Shown piece after piece: positions 35,198 to 45,127 of a stretch of 58,502 bases of DNA. The notes beneath the pieces were generated by a model. It was not told the DNA's origin and searched no databases. It worked only from the letters and a program-made list of their open reading frames with translations. The translations under genes were made by a program, and so were the position numbers. The DNA is from an uncultured Chlorobiaceae bacterium (lineage in GTDB: Bacteria; Bacteroidota; Chlorobiia; Chlorobiales; Chlorobiaceae), in the NCBI GenBank assembly GCA_903928225.1, contig CAIYPU010000153.1, positions 1 to 58,502 on the forward strand, given 5' to 3'. The stretch's first letter is position 1; each line of letters begins with the position of its first letter.

Positions 35198-36772
35198 ATG
35201 GCACAAAATGTCACAAACGTTGCCCAGACCGAAGAGGTAACCAGCACCCGGCGGGTTATTGCTGCTTCCTCGGTCGGGACGCTCATCGAGTGGTATGACT
35301 TTTACATCTTCGGTACGCTCGCAAAAATCATTTCCGAACAGTTCTTCCCGAAAGACAACCCGACCGCGGCACTGCTCGCAACCCTGGCGACCTTTGCCGC
35401 CGGTTTCGTCATCAGGCCTTTCGGCGCGCTCTTCTTCGGACGCCTCGGCGACCTTATCGGCCGCAAGTACACCTTCCTCGTTACCCTTGTCATCATGGGC
35501 GGCTCAACCTTCGCCATCGGTCTCGTCCCTGGCTACAAAGTGATCGGATTCGCCGCACCGGCCATCGTCTTTGTGCTCCGGCTGCTCCAGGGCCTTGCGC
35601 TCGGCGGCGAGTACGGCGGTGCCGCAACCTACGTGGCAGAGCACTCGCCTGAAGGCAAACGCGGCTTCTGGACCAGTTTCATCCAGACCACGGCGACCCT
35701 CGGCCTCTTTCTCGCGCTCGGCGTTATCCTCATCGTCCGCCAGACGCTCGGCATCGAGGTCTTCAACGACTGGGGATGGCGTATTCCATTCATCCTTTCC
35801 GTGTTCCTCGTCGGCATTTCTATCTTCATCCGTATGAAGATGTCGGAATCCCCGCTCTTCGCAAAGATGAAAAAGGAAGGCAAAACCTCCTCAAACCCGC
35901 TCGCTGAAAGCTTCCAGAAGAAAGACAACCTGAAAATGGTGCTTGTGGCGCTGCTTGGAGCGACCGCCGGTCAGGGCGTCGTCTGGTACACCGGCCAGTT
36001 CTACGCGCTCTCCTTCCTGCAGAACGCCTGTAATATCGAGTTCGTCCAGAGCAACATGATCATCTCGATCGCACTGCTCATCGGCACACCGTTCTTCATT
36101 GTCTTCGGCTCGCTTTCCGACAAGATCGGCCGCAAATGGATCATGATGCTCGGCATGCTGATCGCCGTCATTTCCTACCGCCCGATCTACACCGTGATGT
36201 ACAGTGAAGCGAACCTCAAACTGAAGGAAGAGATCGTCGAAAAGACCGAAAAGAAAGAGAAGTTCGACGTCAAGGGTGCCGACTCCCTGATCACCACCGT
36301 CACCACGAAGGAATTCACCGACGGCACCAAGTACAAGGAAACCGTCAAGAAGAAATTCCCGGTTGATCCGGAAGTCAGGGCTGCCATGCCGAAAGACAAG
36401 CTGAAACCGGAAACCAAGAAGGAGGTCACCCTCCCGCAGGACCTGTTCTACAAGATGATCGGCCTCGTGCTTATCCAGGTCATCTTCGTAACCATGGTCT
36501 ATGGCCCGATAGCGGCGTTCCTTGTGGAAATCTTCCCGACCAGGATCCGCTATACCTCGATGTCGCTGCCTTACCACATCGGTAACGGCGTGTTCGGCGG
36601 TCTGGTGCCACTCATCTCGACCCGTCTTGTGGAGTTCACCCGCCCGGCACCGGGAGCACCTCCGGCCGATCCGCTCTTCGGTCTCTGGTACCCGATCATC
36701 ATCGCTGCGGTCTGCTTCGTCATCGGTTCGCTCTACATTTCGAACAAGACGAACAACCTTGACACCGAATAA
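35198..36772 (+). CDS. MFS metabolite:proton symporter (MHS/KgtP-ProP-like) with a large hydrophilic insert
   Basis: 524 residues, about 90 more than typical. Twelve hydrophobic segments are seen. Family signatures include SSVGTLIEWYDFYIFGTLA at the N-terminus, FGRLGDLIGRKYTF between helices 2 and 3, and RLLQGLALGGEYGGAATYVAE. These match the metabolite:H+ symporter group that transports 2-oxoglutarate, proline/betaine or shikimate. Between the expected helices 8 and 9 is a Lys/Glu-rich insert of about 90 residues (SEANLKLKEEIVEKTEKKEK and onward). A 75-residue membrane protein follows after 26 bases. The substrate cannot be told by eye. Confidence 0.9.
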   Translation: MAQNVTNVAQTEEVTSTRRVIAASSVGTLIEWYDFYIFGTLAKIISEQFFPKDNPTAALLATLATFAAGFVIRPFGALFFGRLGDLIGRKYTFLVTLVIMGGSTFAIGLVPGYKVIGFAAPAIVFVLRLLQGLALGGEYGGAATYVAEHSPEGKRGFWTSFIQTTATLGLFLALGVILIVRQTLGIEVFNDWGWRIPFILSVFLVGISIFIRMKMSESPLFAKMKKEGKTSSNPLAESFQKKDNLKMVLVALLGATAGQGVVWYTGQFYALSFLQNACNIEFVQSNMIISIALLIGTPFFIVFGSLSDKIGRKWIMMLGMLIAVISYRPIYTVMYSEANLKLKEEIVEKTEKKEKFDVKGADSLITTVTTKEFTDGTKYKETVKKKFPVDPEVRAAMPKDKLKPETKKEVTLPQDLFYKMIGLVLIQVIFVTMVYGPIAAFLVEIFPTRIRYTSMSLPYHIGNGVFGGLVPLISTRLVEFTRPAPGAPPADPLFGLWYPIIIAAVCFVIGSLYISNKTNNLDTE

Positions 36773-36798
36773 CCAAGAACCTTTTAACCAAATTCATC

Positions 36799-37026
36799 AT
36801 GACTGTAATAAAAAGGATTTTCGGACTTCTCTGGGCGGCGATGGGGCTGAGTATCATTCCCCTCGCTATCATGCGTGCCATGCAGGAGATCGCGGAAAAA
36901 CCAACTGAAGAGAACTGGATCTTCTGGTCGATCGTGATCGTCGTGCTGATGCCCATCATCTCGTTCAGCCTCATCACGTTCGGTATATTTGCCCTCAAAG
37001 GCGAATACAATACCCTCGAGGCCTGA
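36799..37026 (+). CDS. Small two-helix membrane protein
   Basis: No family recognised. 75 residues with hydrophobic segments at about 6-26 (IFGLLWAAMGLSIIPLAIM) and 41-67 (FWSIVIVVLMPIISFSLITF), linked by a polar loop. It follows the MFS gene by 26 bases and is closed by a strong terminator, so it is probably translated from the same mRNA. The layout suggests an accessory subunit or regulator of that transporter; this is inference. Confidence 0.7.
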   Translation: MTVIKRIFGLLWAAMGLSIIPLAIMRAMQEIAEKPTEENWIFWSIVIVVLMPIISFSLITFGIFALKGEYNTLEA

Positions 37027-37054
37027 CAGGTACCTTCTTTTCTTTTGTACCGGA

Positions 37055-37091
37055 GGAAAAGCCGCAACTATTTGCGGCTTTTCCTTTTTTT
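37055..37091 (+). terminator. Intrinsic terminator of the MFS operon
   Basis: GGAAAAGCCGCAA (37055-37067) and TTGCGGCTTTTCC (37072-37084) are exact reverse complements around the loop CTAT, followed by seven T. The terminator begins 28 bases after the stop codon of the small membrane protein. uvrC starts soon after it. Confidence 0.92.
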
Positions 37092-37143
37092 ATTGTAATT
37101 CTCCATGCCTGAAACAAAGAATTGCAATGAAGAGGAATTCGTT

Positions 37144-39027
37144 ATGCCTGATCCAGAATCACACGCACTGCCGACTGAAAAAAAAGAGGGCCTCGAGGAA
37201 ACGATCGCGAACCTGCCCCCGTCCCCCGGCGTCTACCAGTTCAGAAACTCGAAAGGCAAGGTGATCTATGTGGGCAAGGCTAAAAACCTCCGCAACAGGG
37301 TCAGGTCCTATTTCAGGCCCCCCGGCCAGCTCTACGGGAAAACGATGGTCATGGTTGGCCATATCCATGATCTCGAAGTCATCATCACCTCCTCCGAGGT
37401 CGAGGCGCTGATCCTCGAAAACAACCTCATCAAGGAGCTGAAGCCCCGCTACAACGTCAACCTCAAGGACGACAAGACCTATCCCTACCTCGTCATCACC
37501 AATGAACCCTTCCCGCGGATTTTTCTGAGCCGCCAGATGAAACGGGACGGTTCCATCTGGTTCGGCCCCTATACCGAAGCGCGACAGCTCCGCTCGATCC
37601 TCGACCTTGTCGGCTCGATTTTTCCGGTAAGAAGCTGCAAATACCACCTGAGCGCCGAAAACATCGAAGCCGGGAAGTTCAAGCTCTGCCTCGACTATCA
37701 CATCCACAAATGCAAAGGCCCGTGCGAAGGCTTGCAGAGCGAGGAAGAGTACCGACTGATGATCGAGGAGATCGTCCGGCTCCTGAAAGGAAAAACCGCA
37801 GGACTGATCCGCACCCTGAACGAGGAAATGCATGCATTCTCTTCCTCTCTGAAATTCGAACAGGCCGCGGAGCTGAAAACGCAGATCGAGAGCCTGAAAC
37901 GGTATTCGGAACGTCAGAAAGTGCTTGCCGAAGACGGGTTCGACCGCGACGTCTTCGCTCTCGCCGCCGCGGATGATGATGCCTGCGGAATCGTCTTCAA
38001 AATCCGCGAAGGAAAACTGCTGGGCTCACAGCGATTCTACATGAACAATACCGGGGGTGAGTCACGCGGGGAGCTCCAGGCAAAAGTGCTGGAACATTAT
38101 TATCTGGAAACACCGGAAAGCGTCCCGGACGAAATCCTCCTGCAGGAACCGCCTTGCGAGGAAGACGAAGATGCCCTGAGGGCACTCATCGCCGAAAAGC
38201 AGCGAAGGGAAAGGCAGGAAGGAAGGGCACCGAAAATCCTGGTCCCCCGTATCGGCGACAAGGCACACCTTGTCGAGATGTGCCGCAAAAATGCTGAACA
38301 CCACCTCGAGGAGTTCCTCATCCAGAAACAGAAAAGGGGTGAATCCGCGCGGGAACATCCGGGTCTTGCCGCGATCGCGGCACTCCTCCACCTGTCGAAA
38401 GTACCGAACCGTATCGAGTGCTTCGACAATTCACACCACCAGGGTAGCGACTATGTGAGTTCCATGGTCTGTTTCGAAAAAGGGAAACCGAAAAAGTCCG
38501 ACTACCGCAAGTTCCGGCTTTCTTCGTTCGAAGGATCGGACGACTATGCCGCCATGAACGAGGTCATCATGCGCCGTTACGGCGGTTCGCTCTCCAGCGA
38601 GCTCCCCCTGCCGGACCTTATCATTGTCGACGGAGGTAAAGGACAGGTCAATACCGCGTTCCAGGCCCTCTCCACCCTCGGGATTTCCATTCCGCTCATC
38701 GGCCTCGCAAAACGGATCGAAGAGATTTTCCTTCCCCATACGAGGGACCCCTTCAATCTCCCGAAAACATCGCCCGCCCTGAAACTGGTCCAGCAGCTCC
38801 GGGACGAGGCCCACCGGTTCGCCATAACTTACCACCGAAAGCTGAAATCGAAAAACACCATTCGAACAGAGCTCACCTCGATCCCGGGTATCGGCGAGAA
38901 AACCGCTTTCCGACTCCTGGAACATTTCGGCTCGGTTGAAGCAATAGCGAAAGCGCCGATCGACGAACTCGGAACTGTCGCCGGAAAGAAGGCCGCTGAA
39001 ACGGTTTATCGTCATTTCAGGCCATAA
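37144..39027 (+). CDS. uvrC: Excinuclease ABC subunit UvrC
   Basis: About 627 residues. It makes both incisions in nucleotide excision repair with UvrB. The GIY-YIG domain is at the N-terminus ([20 protein letters not shown]), followed by a zinc-like Cys cluster ([16 protein letters not shown]), a UVR domain ([20 protein letters not shown]), the RNase H-like 5' incision domain ([29 protein letters not shown]), and a C-terminal helix-hairpin-helix pair ([19 protein letters not shown]). ATG 37144 has GAGGA 8 bases upstream; ATG 37105 would add 13 residues but lies in the poly-T of the previous terminator. It is followed by a TPR gene after about 100 bases. Confidence 0.96.
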   Translation: MPDPESHALPTEKKEGLEETIANLPPSPGVYQFRNSKGKVIYVGKAKNLRNRVRSYFRPPGQLYGKTMVMVGHIHDLEVIITSSEVEALILENNLIKELKPRYNVNLKDDKTYPYLVITNEPFPRIFLSRQMKRDGSIWFGPYTEARQLRSILDLVGSIFPVRSCKYHLSAENIEAGKFKLCLDYHIHKCKGPCEGLQSEEEYRLMIEEIVRLLKGKTAGLIRTLNEEMHAFSSSLKFEQAAELKTQIESLKRYSERQKVLAEDGFDRDVFALAAADDDACGIVFKIREGKLLGSQRFYMNNTGGESRGELQAKVLEHYYLETPESVPDEILLQEPPCEEDEDALRALIAEKQRRERQEGRAPKILVPRIGDKAHLVEMCRKNAEHHLEEFLIQKQKRGESAREHPGLAAIAALLHLSKVPNRIECFDNSHHQGSDYVSSMVCFEKGKPKKSDYRKFRLSSFEGSDDYAAMNEVIMRRYGGSLSSELPLPDLIIVDGGKGQVNTAFQALSTLGISIPLIGLAKRIEEIFLPHTRDPFNLPKTSPALKLVQQLRDEAHRFAITYHRKLKSKNTIRTELTSIPGIGEKTAFRLLEHFGSVEAIAKAPIDELGTVAGKKAAETVYRHFRP

Positions 39028-39127
39028 CCTCCCGCCTGTCCGGACCCCCGTTATGTTTTTCTGTTTAAATTCTGTTATATTTGACTGTGATTGACTGGCG
39101 TACGAAGAAAATTCTTTACGATTGCAT

Positions 39128-40522
39128 ATGAACCTGCCGGATTATTTTGACGATAATCACAGCTTTTCTGAAGATAATGAAAGGAAAAACCCCGATATCG
39201 GGGGACTCGATTCTCTGTTTGACTCCGAAGAACTTCTGGAACGCATCGCTCAGTACAACGAGGACGGGTTCCACATAGAAGCACTCGCCGTTGCCCACAG
39301 GCTCGAAGAAATAGCACCGTACAACACCGAAACCTGGTTCCATCTGGGCAACAGCCTTACCCTGAACGGCTTTTTCGACGACGCCCTCGAAGCGTTCAGA
39401 AAAGCCGCGCTGCTCAGCCCGACCGACAGCGAGATGAACCTGAACCTCGCGCTTGCCTATTTCAATACCGGACAGCTCGAAGCCGCTCTCGACGAGCTTG
39501 AAAAGATCACGATCGATTCCTCCATCGAAAAGGAATATCACTACTACCGGGGGATCGTCCTGCAGAGGCTCGAACAGTTCGGTGAAGCCGAACGGCATTT
39601 CGAACACTCTCTGGATCTCGACTCCGGGTTTTCCGACGCATGGTACGAACTTGCCTACTGCAAGGACCTGATGGGCAAACTTGAGGAAAGCTCTTCTTGC
39701 TACAGCAAGGCGATCGACCTGGATCCATACAATATCAATGCCTGGTACAACAACGGGCTCGTCCTGAGCAAGCTCAAAAAGTACGACGAAGCCCTCGAGT
39801 GCTACGACATGGCCCTGGCGGTTTCCGACGATTTCACCTCGGCCTGGTACAACCGCGCCAACGTGCTTGCCATCACCGGACGTATCGAGGAGGCGGCTGA
39901 AAGCTATCTGAAGACGCTCGAGTTCGAACCGGACGACGTCAACGCGCTTTACAATCTCGGCATCGCCTACGAAGAGCTCGAGTCTTATACCGAGGCGATC
40001 GAATGTTACCGGCGCTGTATCGAAAACAACAATGATTTCGCCGATGCCTGGTTCGCGCTTGCATGCTGCCATGAAGCGCTCGAAGATTACGAAACGGCAT
40101 TTTCGTCAACCGTCGAGGCACTGCGGGCTGCACCGGGAAGCATCGAGTTTCTGCTGCTGAAAGCGGAAATAGAGTACAACCTCGACCACCTCGAAAATTC
40201 GATCGAAACCTATCGCGAAATCCTGAAAATAGACGGGGAAAGCCCCCAGATATGGGTTGATTTTGCCATGGTGCTCAGGGAAGCGGGGCGTATCAACGAA
40301 TCCATCGACGCACTCCAGAACTCGCTCAGGCTCCAGCCGCTCTCTGCCGACGCCCATTTCGAGATTGCGGCTTCCTATTTCGCCATGGGCGACAAGCTCA
40401 GCACGCTGAAAGCCTTGAGCAACGCGTTCAGAATCGATCCCGAGAAAAAGCAGCTTTTCCAGAGCACCTTTCCGGAACTCTACCAGCAGGATGCCGTAAG
40501 GCGTATGCTCGGCATATCCTGA
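39128..40522 (+). CDS. Tetratricopeptide-repeat protein
   Basis: 464 residues from ATG 39128 (MNLPDYFDD); an upstream TTG at 39122 is not preferred. After a ~50-residue acidic head, the protein is almost entirely 34-residue TPR units (for example [60 protein letters not shown]), about eleven to twelve in all. There is no signal peptide or membrane segment, so it is probably a cytoplasmic scaffold. Similar proteins are common beside uvrC/aroE in this group as I recall, but no function is established from sequence. Confidence 0.9.
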   Translation: MNLPDYFDDNHSFSEDNERKNPDIGGLDSLFDSEELLERIAQYNEDGFHIEALAVAHRLEEIAPYNTETWFHLGNSLTLNGFFDDALEAFRKAALLSPTDSEMNLNLALAYFNTGQLEAALDELEKITIDSSIEKEYHYYRGIVLQRLEQFGEAERHFEHSLDLDSGFSDAWYELAYCKDLMGKLEESSSCYSKAIDLDPYNINAWYNNGLVLSKLKKYDEALECYDMALAVSDDFTSAWYNRANVLAITGRIEEAAESYLKTLEFEPDDVNALYNLGIAYEELESYTEAIECYRRCIENNNDFADAWFALACCHEALEDYETAFSSTVEALRAAPGSIEFLLLKAEIEYNLDHLENSIETYREILKIDGESPQIWVDFAMVLREAGRINESIDALQNSLRLQPLSADAHFEIAASYFAMGDKLSTLKALSNAFRIDPEKKQLFQSTFPELYQQDAVRRMLGIS

Positions 40523-40545
40523 TAACACACAGACCGGAAGCGTGC

Positions 40546-41430
40546 ATGACGACAGCGAAGAAAATCCTCGGTCTCCTCGGCCGTGGCATCGGATATTCCT
40601 ACTCCCCGCTCATTCACAATACCGCACTGGAAATCCTCGGGCTCCCCTATTACTACACCATTTTCGACGTCGCGGACCACGACCGGATCGGTATCGCCCT
40701 GAAAGGAGCCGCTGCGCTCGGCATTGCCGGATTCAATGTCACCACTCCCTACAAGCAGACCGTCGTTCCCTTCCTCGATGAGCTTTCTCCAGAGGCGGCC
40801 TCGATACGGGCGGTCAATACCATCGTCAACAGGGAAGGGCGCCTCCAGGGGCACAATACGGATATTGCGGGTTTCGCTTCCCCCCTCTTTCAGTACGGCG
40901 AAGCCATCTCCCGCTCGAAAGCCGCTATTTTCGGCATCGGAGGTGCAGCTCTCGCCGCTATCGAGGCATTCCGGATATACTTCTCCATAAGGGAAATCCT
41001 GCTCTTCGTGAGGGATGGGGAAAAAGCGTTCTCGATGCTCCAGTCAAGCCCCTCGAAAGACCTTGTCACCATCGTTCAGATGGACAAACTGCTTTCGGGA
41101 GACGACACGACCGTCGGGAATCTCAACACCTGCTCCGTGCTGGTCAACGCGACACCCGTTGGCACGAAGGGTCGTGCCGATGCATCGCAAAGTATCGTTC
41201 CCTCAAGTGCCGGGCTGATCCGCAAGGGACAGATCGTCTACGACATGGTATACAATCCCTATGAAACACCGCTGCTCTCCGATGCAAGAAAAACCGGCGC
41301 GGAAACGGTGCCCGGCATAGAAATGCTCATCGGCCAGGCCGCACGCTCCTTCGAACTCTGGACCGGCAATGCCATGCCGGTTGACAAGGTAAGGCCTGTT
41401 GTCCTGAAAGCACTCACAGGAACACCATGA
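40546..41430 (+). CDS. aroE: Shikimate dehydrogenase
   Basis: 294 residues, normal. It reduces 3-dehydroshikimate with NADPH in aromatic amino acid synthesis. The substrate motif is SYSPLIHNTALE, the catalytic Lys is in NVTTPYKQT, and the catalytic Asp is in HNTDIAGF. NADP-domain segments are FGIGGAALAAIEAF (a variant of GAGGAA) and VNATPVGTKG. The C-terminus has YDMVYNPYETPLL and GIEMLIGQAARSFELWTG. The glycine motif has Ile instead of the usual Ala in position 2 (GIGGAA). It starts 23 bases after the TPR gene. Confidence 0.95.
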   Translation: MTTAKKILGLLGRGIGYSYSPLIHNTALEILGLPYYYTIFDVADHDRIGIALKGAAALGIAGFNVTTPYKQTVVPFLDELSPEAASIRAVNTIVNREGRLQGHNTDIAGFASPLFQYGEAISRSKAAIFGIGGAALAAIEAFRIYFSIREILLFVRDGEKAFSMLQSSPSKDLVTIVQMDKLLSGDDTTVGNLNTCSVLVNATPVGTKGRADASQSIVPSSAGLIRKGQIVYDMVYNPYETPLLSDARKTGAETVPGIEMLIGQAARSFELWTGNAMPVDKVRPVVLKALTGTP

Positions 41431-41483
41431 AATGACCGGCACCGTATGGTATCCAATGGAAAACAATTAATTCCCGTCCACCC

Positions 41484-41993
41484 ATGAAATGGTTTGTCGC
41501 AATCATCCTCCTTGTCATCGGAATCGACCAGTTCACGAAAAAACTCGCGGTTGACTATCTCAGTAACCTTCCTGACGGTATCGCCATCATTCCGGGATTT
41601 TTCTCGCTGACCTTCGCCCAGAACCGGGGTGTCGCCTTCGGAGTCGAGTTCGCCCCGCCTGCAATGCTGCTCCTCCTGACAGGGCTGATCACCCTGACGG
41701 TCCTGTTCTACGTGTTCCGTTCCAAAAGGAATGATGCGATCTTCCTGGTCCCTTTCGCGCTCATCGTCGGCGGAGGCATCGGCAACATGATCGACCGCGT
41801 TACGATCGGCAAAGTCATTGATTTCATCTACTTCGATCTTTACCAGGGCTCCATTTTCGGCCATTATGTCTCGCTATGGCCGATTTTCAATATTGCAGAC
41901 TCCGCCATCACGATCGGGGCATGCATGCTCGTGCTTTTCCACAACAGGGTTTTTCCGCAGGACGCCCCCGGAGAAAAAGCCGATGTTCGCTGA
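41484..41993 (+). CDS. lspA: Lipoprotein signal peptidase (signal peptidase II)
   Basis: 169 residues with four hydrophobic segments. The catalytic aspartates are D104 in GNMIDRV and D139 in FNIADSA. Other family marks are DQFTKKL and FFSLTFAQNRGVAFG. It removes signal peptides from diacylated prolipoproteins in the inner membrane. Its last 11 bases overlap tatD. Confidence 0.95.
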   Translation: MKWFVAIILLVIGIDQFTKKLAVDYLSNLPDGIAIIPGFFSLTFAQNRGVAFGVEFAPPAMLLLLTGLITLTVLFYVFRSKRNDAIFLVPFALIVGGGIGNMIDRVTIGKVIDFIYFDLYQGSIFGHYVSLWPIFNIADSAITIGACMLVLFHNRVFPQDAPGEKADVR

Positions 41994-42783
41994 TACGCAC
42001 TGCCACCTCTCCTTCCCGGAGTTCGACGGGGACAGGGCGGAGGTGATCGGGAGGCTCCTCGAAGAGCAGGTTTCGGTGCTCATCGACCCTGGCACTGATG
42101 TTGAAACGAGCAGACGTTCGATAGAACTGGCCCGCAATTACGATTTCATTTACGCAAACGTGGGTCTGCACCCCCACGAAACGAACCAGCCGGTCGCTGA
42201 CAATATATACGGCGAGCTCGAACAGCTGGCACGGGAACCGAAAGTGGTTGCCATCGGCGAGATAGGCCTTGATTACCACTATCCCGGTTCCAGCCCGCAG
42301 ATGCAGCAGGAAGCATTCCGCCGGATGCTCGGCATCGCGCGAGCCCTCGACCTGCCGGTCGTGATCCACTGCCGGGACGCCTGGCCCGACATGCTTGCCA
42401 TTCTTGCCGAACAGAAACATTCCGGCTTCCGCGGCTCGATGCACTGTTTTTCCGGTGGCATCGATGAAGCAAGGGAATGCATCCGCATGGGGCTCAAGCT
42501 CTCCATTCCGGGAACGGTCACCTATAAAAAATCTCCGCTGCCGGAGGTCCTGCGGAATGTTTCGCCTCGCGACCTCCTCACGGAAACCGACGCTCCCTAC
42601 CTTTCTCCGGTCCCGTTCCGCGGAAAACGCAACGAACCTGCCTATGTGCGGTTCGTCACCATGGCAGTCGCCGAAGCACTGGCAATCCCTGTAGAAAAAG
42701 CCGCTGAAGAAATTCTCCGGAATAGCGTCGAATTGTTTAGATTACCCGGGTTGCATTCCCCCCGGCCGCATTGCCCTGCCTGA
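41983..42783 (+). CDS. TatD-family metal-dependent DNase
   Basis: 266 residues from ATG 41983, which lies inside the lspA 3' end; the longer frame from 41818 is antiphase to lspA and is not used. Metal ligands are seen in FADTHCHLSF (D4, H6, H8), GEIGLDYHYP, VIHCRDAWPD, MHCFSGG and TETDAPYL. TatD proteins are 3'-5' exonucleases or DNases in repair. The tail ends with PRPHCPA, with no obvious added domain. A 184-bp gap follows to the next gene. Confidence 0.93.
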   Translation: MFADTHCHLSFPEFDGDRAEVIGRLLEEQVSVLIDPGTDVETSRRSIELARNYDFIYANVGLHPHETNQPVADNIYGELEQLAREPKVVAIGEIGLDYHYPGSSPQMQQEAFRRMLGIARALDLPVVIHCRDAWPDMLAILAEQKHSGFRGSMHCFSGGIDEARECIRMGLKLSIPGTVTYKKSPLPEVLRNVSPRDLLTETDAPYLSPVPFRGKRNEPAYVRFVTMAVAEALAIPVEKAAEEILRNSVELFRLPGLHSPRPHCPA

Positions 42784-42967
42784 ACTTGCGGGATTGGCAT
42801 TGCCCCGGATGAAAGGGAGTCCCCTGATTTTGAATTTCATGCAAACTTGTTTAGGTTTCCTGCCGGAATGCCGGACTGACGGCCAACCGGATCCGGGCCC
42901 CGAAAACCGGTCATAAGACCGGCCACAAAAGCGTAAAAGAACTACAACCATAGAGAGAACCATATCC

Positions 42968-43648
42968 ATGAACGACATCCAGCAAGGCGCACCGGTGCAG
43001 ACCGAAGGAAAAACCGATTTAGCCGATACCCTGCTTTTTATTGCCATTAAATATAAAACTGCCCTCATCGGCGCCCTTGTCGCCGTTGTCCTCATCGGTG
43101 GCGGCACGTTTTTCTGGATCCAGAACCAGCAGAAACGTGAAAACGAAGCGGCAATGGAGCTTTCCAGGATAGCTCCATACCTCGATCAGGGAATTTATGC
43201 CACCGCCATCAATGGCGAAGGCAAAACGCCGGGCCTGAAAAAAATCGCCGCGGACTACTCGGGCACGCCAAGCGGCAATATGGCATCGCTGCTCCTTGCA
43301 AACGCATGGTATGCGACCGGCAACCTCGATTCAGCGCTGAAAGCATACAAGGCGGTATCCATCGGAAACAAGGACCTCGCAGCAACGGCCCTTGCCGGAG
43401 CCGGAGCATGCCTCGTCGAAAAGAACCAGTTAGGCGAAGCGGCCAAATCGTACCATGACGCTTCTGAAAAAGCGGAAAGCAGGGCCCTCAAATCGCTCTA
43501 CCTTGCCAGGGAGGCGAACTGCTACAGGCAGTCGAACCAGCTTGCGAAGGCTGCCGGACTCTACAAAAACATCGTCGACAACTATCCGGTCACCCAGGGC
43601 GCGGCAATTGCCCAGCAATCGCTCTGGCAGATTTCCGGAAAACTCTGA
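42968..43648 (+). CDS. Membrane-anchored TPR-like protein (YfgM/Tol-Pal associated type)
   Basis: 226 residues. One N-terminal transmembrane helix (KTALIGALVAVVLIGGGTFF, about 30-50) is followed by a Lys/Glu-rich linker and three to four TPR-like helical pairs (ASLLLANAWYATGNLDSALK, ATALAGAGACLVEKNQLGEA, REANCYRQSNQLAKAAGLYK). The topology matches YfgM-type proteins, which are chaperone-linked periplasmic factors in other bacteria. It is followed by a cyclophilin gene after 23 bases, supporting a folding role in the cell envelope. Confidence 0.82.
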   Translation: MNDIQQGAPVQTEGKTDLADTLLFIAIKYKTALIGALVAVVLIGGGTFFWIQNQQKRENEAAMELSRIAPYLDQGIYATAINGEGKTPGLKKIAADYSGTPSGNMASLLLANAWYATGNLDSALKAYKAVSIGNKDLAATALAGAGACLVEKNQLGEAAKSYHDASEKAESRALKSLYLAREANCYRQSNQLAKAAGLYKNIVDNYPVTQGAAIAQQSLWQISGKL

Positions 43649-43671
43649 AACATCAATCCACTACCATTCAC

Positions 43672-44163
43672 ATGCCAGAACAGTTCATCATCAGGACCAC
43701 CGAGGGCGATATCACGATTTCGCTTTATGACGACACCCCCCTCCACAGGGACAATTTCGTCAAGCTCGTCGGCGAGGGATATTACGACGGCATCCGCTTC
43801 CACCGCGTCATCGAAGGCTTCATGGTCCAGACGGGCGATCCTCTTTCGAGGCATGAGGACAAACGCGGCCTGCACGGTACCGGCGGTCCCTCCTACCGGA
43901 TCCCTGCTGAAATAAAGCATCCCAACAAAAAAGGCACGCTTGCCGCCGCGAGGGACAACAACCCGCAGAAAGCTTCCTCCGGAAGCCAGTTTTACATCAA
44001 TCAGGTCGACAACGACTTCCTTGACGGCCAGTATACGGTCTTCGGTATTGTCGATGCCGGTTTCGACGTTATCGAAAAAATCGCCGGGGTCAAAACGGAT
44101 TTCAACGACAACCCGGTCAAACCGGTCTTGATCGAAACGATCGTCGCTACAGCAAAGTCATAA
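43672..44163 (+). CDS. Cyclophilin-type peptidyl-prolyl isomerase
   Basis: 163 residues, no signal peptide, so cytoplasmic. The catalytic region FHRVIEGFMVQTGDP carries the active-site Arg. The second half has SSGSQFYINQVDNDFLDGQY and VFGIVDAGFDVIEKIAGVKT. It speeds proline isomerisation during folding. It is followed by the PLP protein after 9 bases and lies in the run starting with the membrane TPR gene. Confidence 0.94.
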   Translation: MPEQFIIRTTEGDITISLYDDTPLHRDNFVKLVGEGYYDGIRFHRVIEGFMVQTGDPLSRHEDKRGLHGTGGPSYRIPAEIKHPNKKGTLAAARDNNPQKASSGSQFYINQVDNDFLDGQYTVFGIVDAGFDVIEKIAGVKTDFNDNPVKPVLIETIVATAKS

Positions 44164-44172
44164 CAGACCGCA

Positions 44173-44862
44173 ATGGAATGCATCGCAACCAACCTTCAGG
44201 CAATCCGCTCCGAAATTGAAGCGGCATGCCTGAAGGCGGGACGGGAACCCGGAAGCGTCCGGCTTGTCGCCGTCTCGAAGACCAAGCCGGCCTCTCTTGT
44301 CCGCGAAGCGTTCGAAGCGGGCCAGATCGAGTTCGGTGAAAGCTACGTGCAGGAATTCCTGCAGAAGCAGGCTGACCCCGTGCTTGAAGGGCTCCCGCTG
44401 CAATGGCATTTCATAGGGCACCTGCAATCCAACAAGGTCCGCTCGATCGTCGGAAAGGTGATGCTCATCCATGGCATCGACAAACTCTCCACGGCGGAAG
44501 AGCTTTCAAGGATAGCCGTGAGGGAAAACCTCCAGGTCGAATACCTGCTCGAGGTCAACACCTCCGGCGAAGCGTCCAAATACGGCATGGACCCCCGGGA
44601 CGTCCTCCCTTCGTTCGAAACCCTTCGCGCCCTTTCCAATATAACCCTCCGCGGGCTCATGACTATTGCATCTCCCGATCCGGCAAGCGCCCGGGAGGAG
44701 TTCCGCACCCTTCGCCTGCTGCTCGGCGAACTGAAAAACATCTCCCCGGAGCCTGAAAAACTGACAGAGCTGTCCATGGGCATGAGCGGAGATTTCGAAG
44801 AAGCCATCGCCGAAGGAGCAACCATGATCCGTGTCGGAACAGCCATCTTCGGCTGGCGTTGA
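44173..44862 (+). CDS. PLP homeostasis protein (YggS/YBL036C family)
   Basis: 229 residues. The PLP lysine is K36 in LVAVSKTKP. Further signs are FGESYVQEF, WHFIGHLQSNKVRSI and the C-terminal MGMSGDFEEAIAEGATMIR, then GTAIFGWR. The fold is the alanine-racemase-like barrel without the second domain; the family buffers pyridoxal phosphate and affects amino acid pools. It is cotranscribed with the cyclophilin gene. Confidence 0.95.
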   Translation: MECIATNLQAIRSEIEAACLKAGREPGSVRLVAVSKTKPASLVREAFEAGQIEFGESYVQEFLQKQADPVLEGLPLQWHFIGHLQSNKVRSIVGKVMLIHGIDKLSTAEELSRIAVRENLQVEYLLEVNTSGEASKYGMDPRDVLPSFETLRALSNITLRGLMTIASPDPASAREEFRTLRLLLGELKNISPEPEKLTELSMGMSGDFEEAIAEGATMIRVGTAIFGWR

Positions 44863-45127
44863 AGCCGACCGAAACAAGCCTCCCCCCACATTTTTATCTG
44901 ACAGGTGAAGAGTTTATATTGAACGTCTTTCTGTCCCGTCTTTCATGGCTTCGCCATGCCTGAACGGGTACTGAATTGTGGGGCTCCGTTGGTTTCCCTT
45001 AATGTCATCAATGCCGTTCAGCAGTTATGCCTTACACGTTATCCACGAATACCGCCAAGCATACCCTGCCTGCAAGCCCCCGGAATATTTTTCTTCAACC
45101 TGCCGTCAACCCATAAACAATCAAGCC

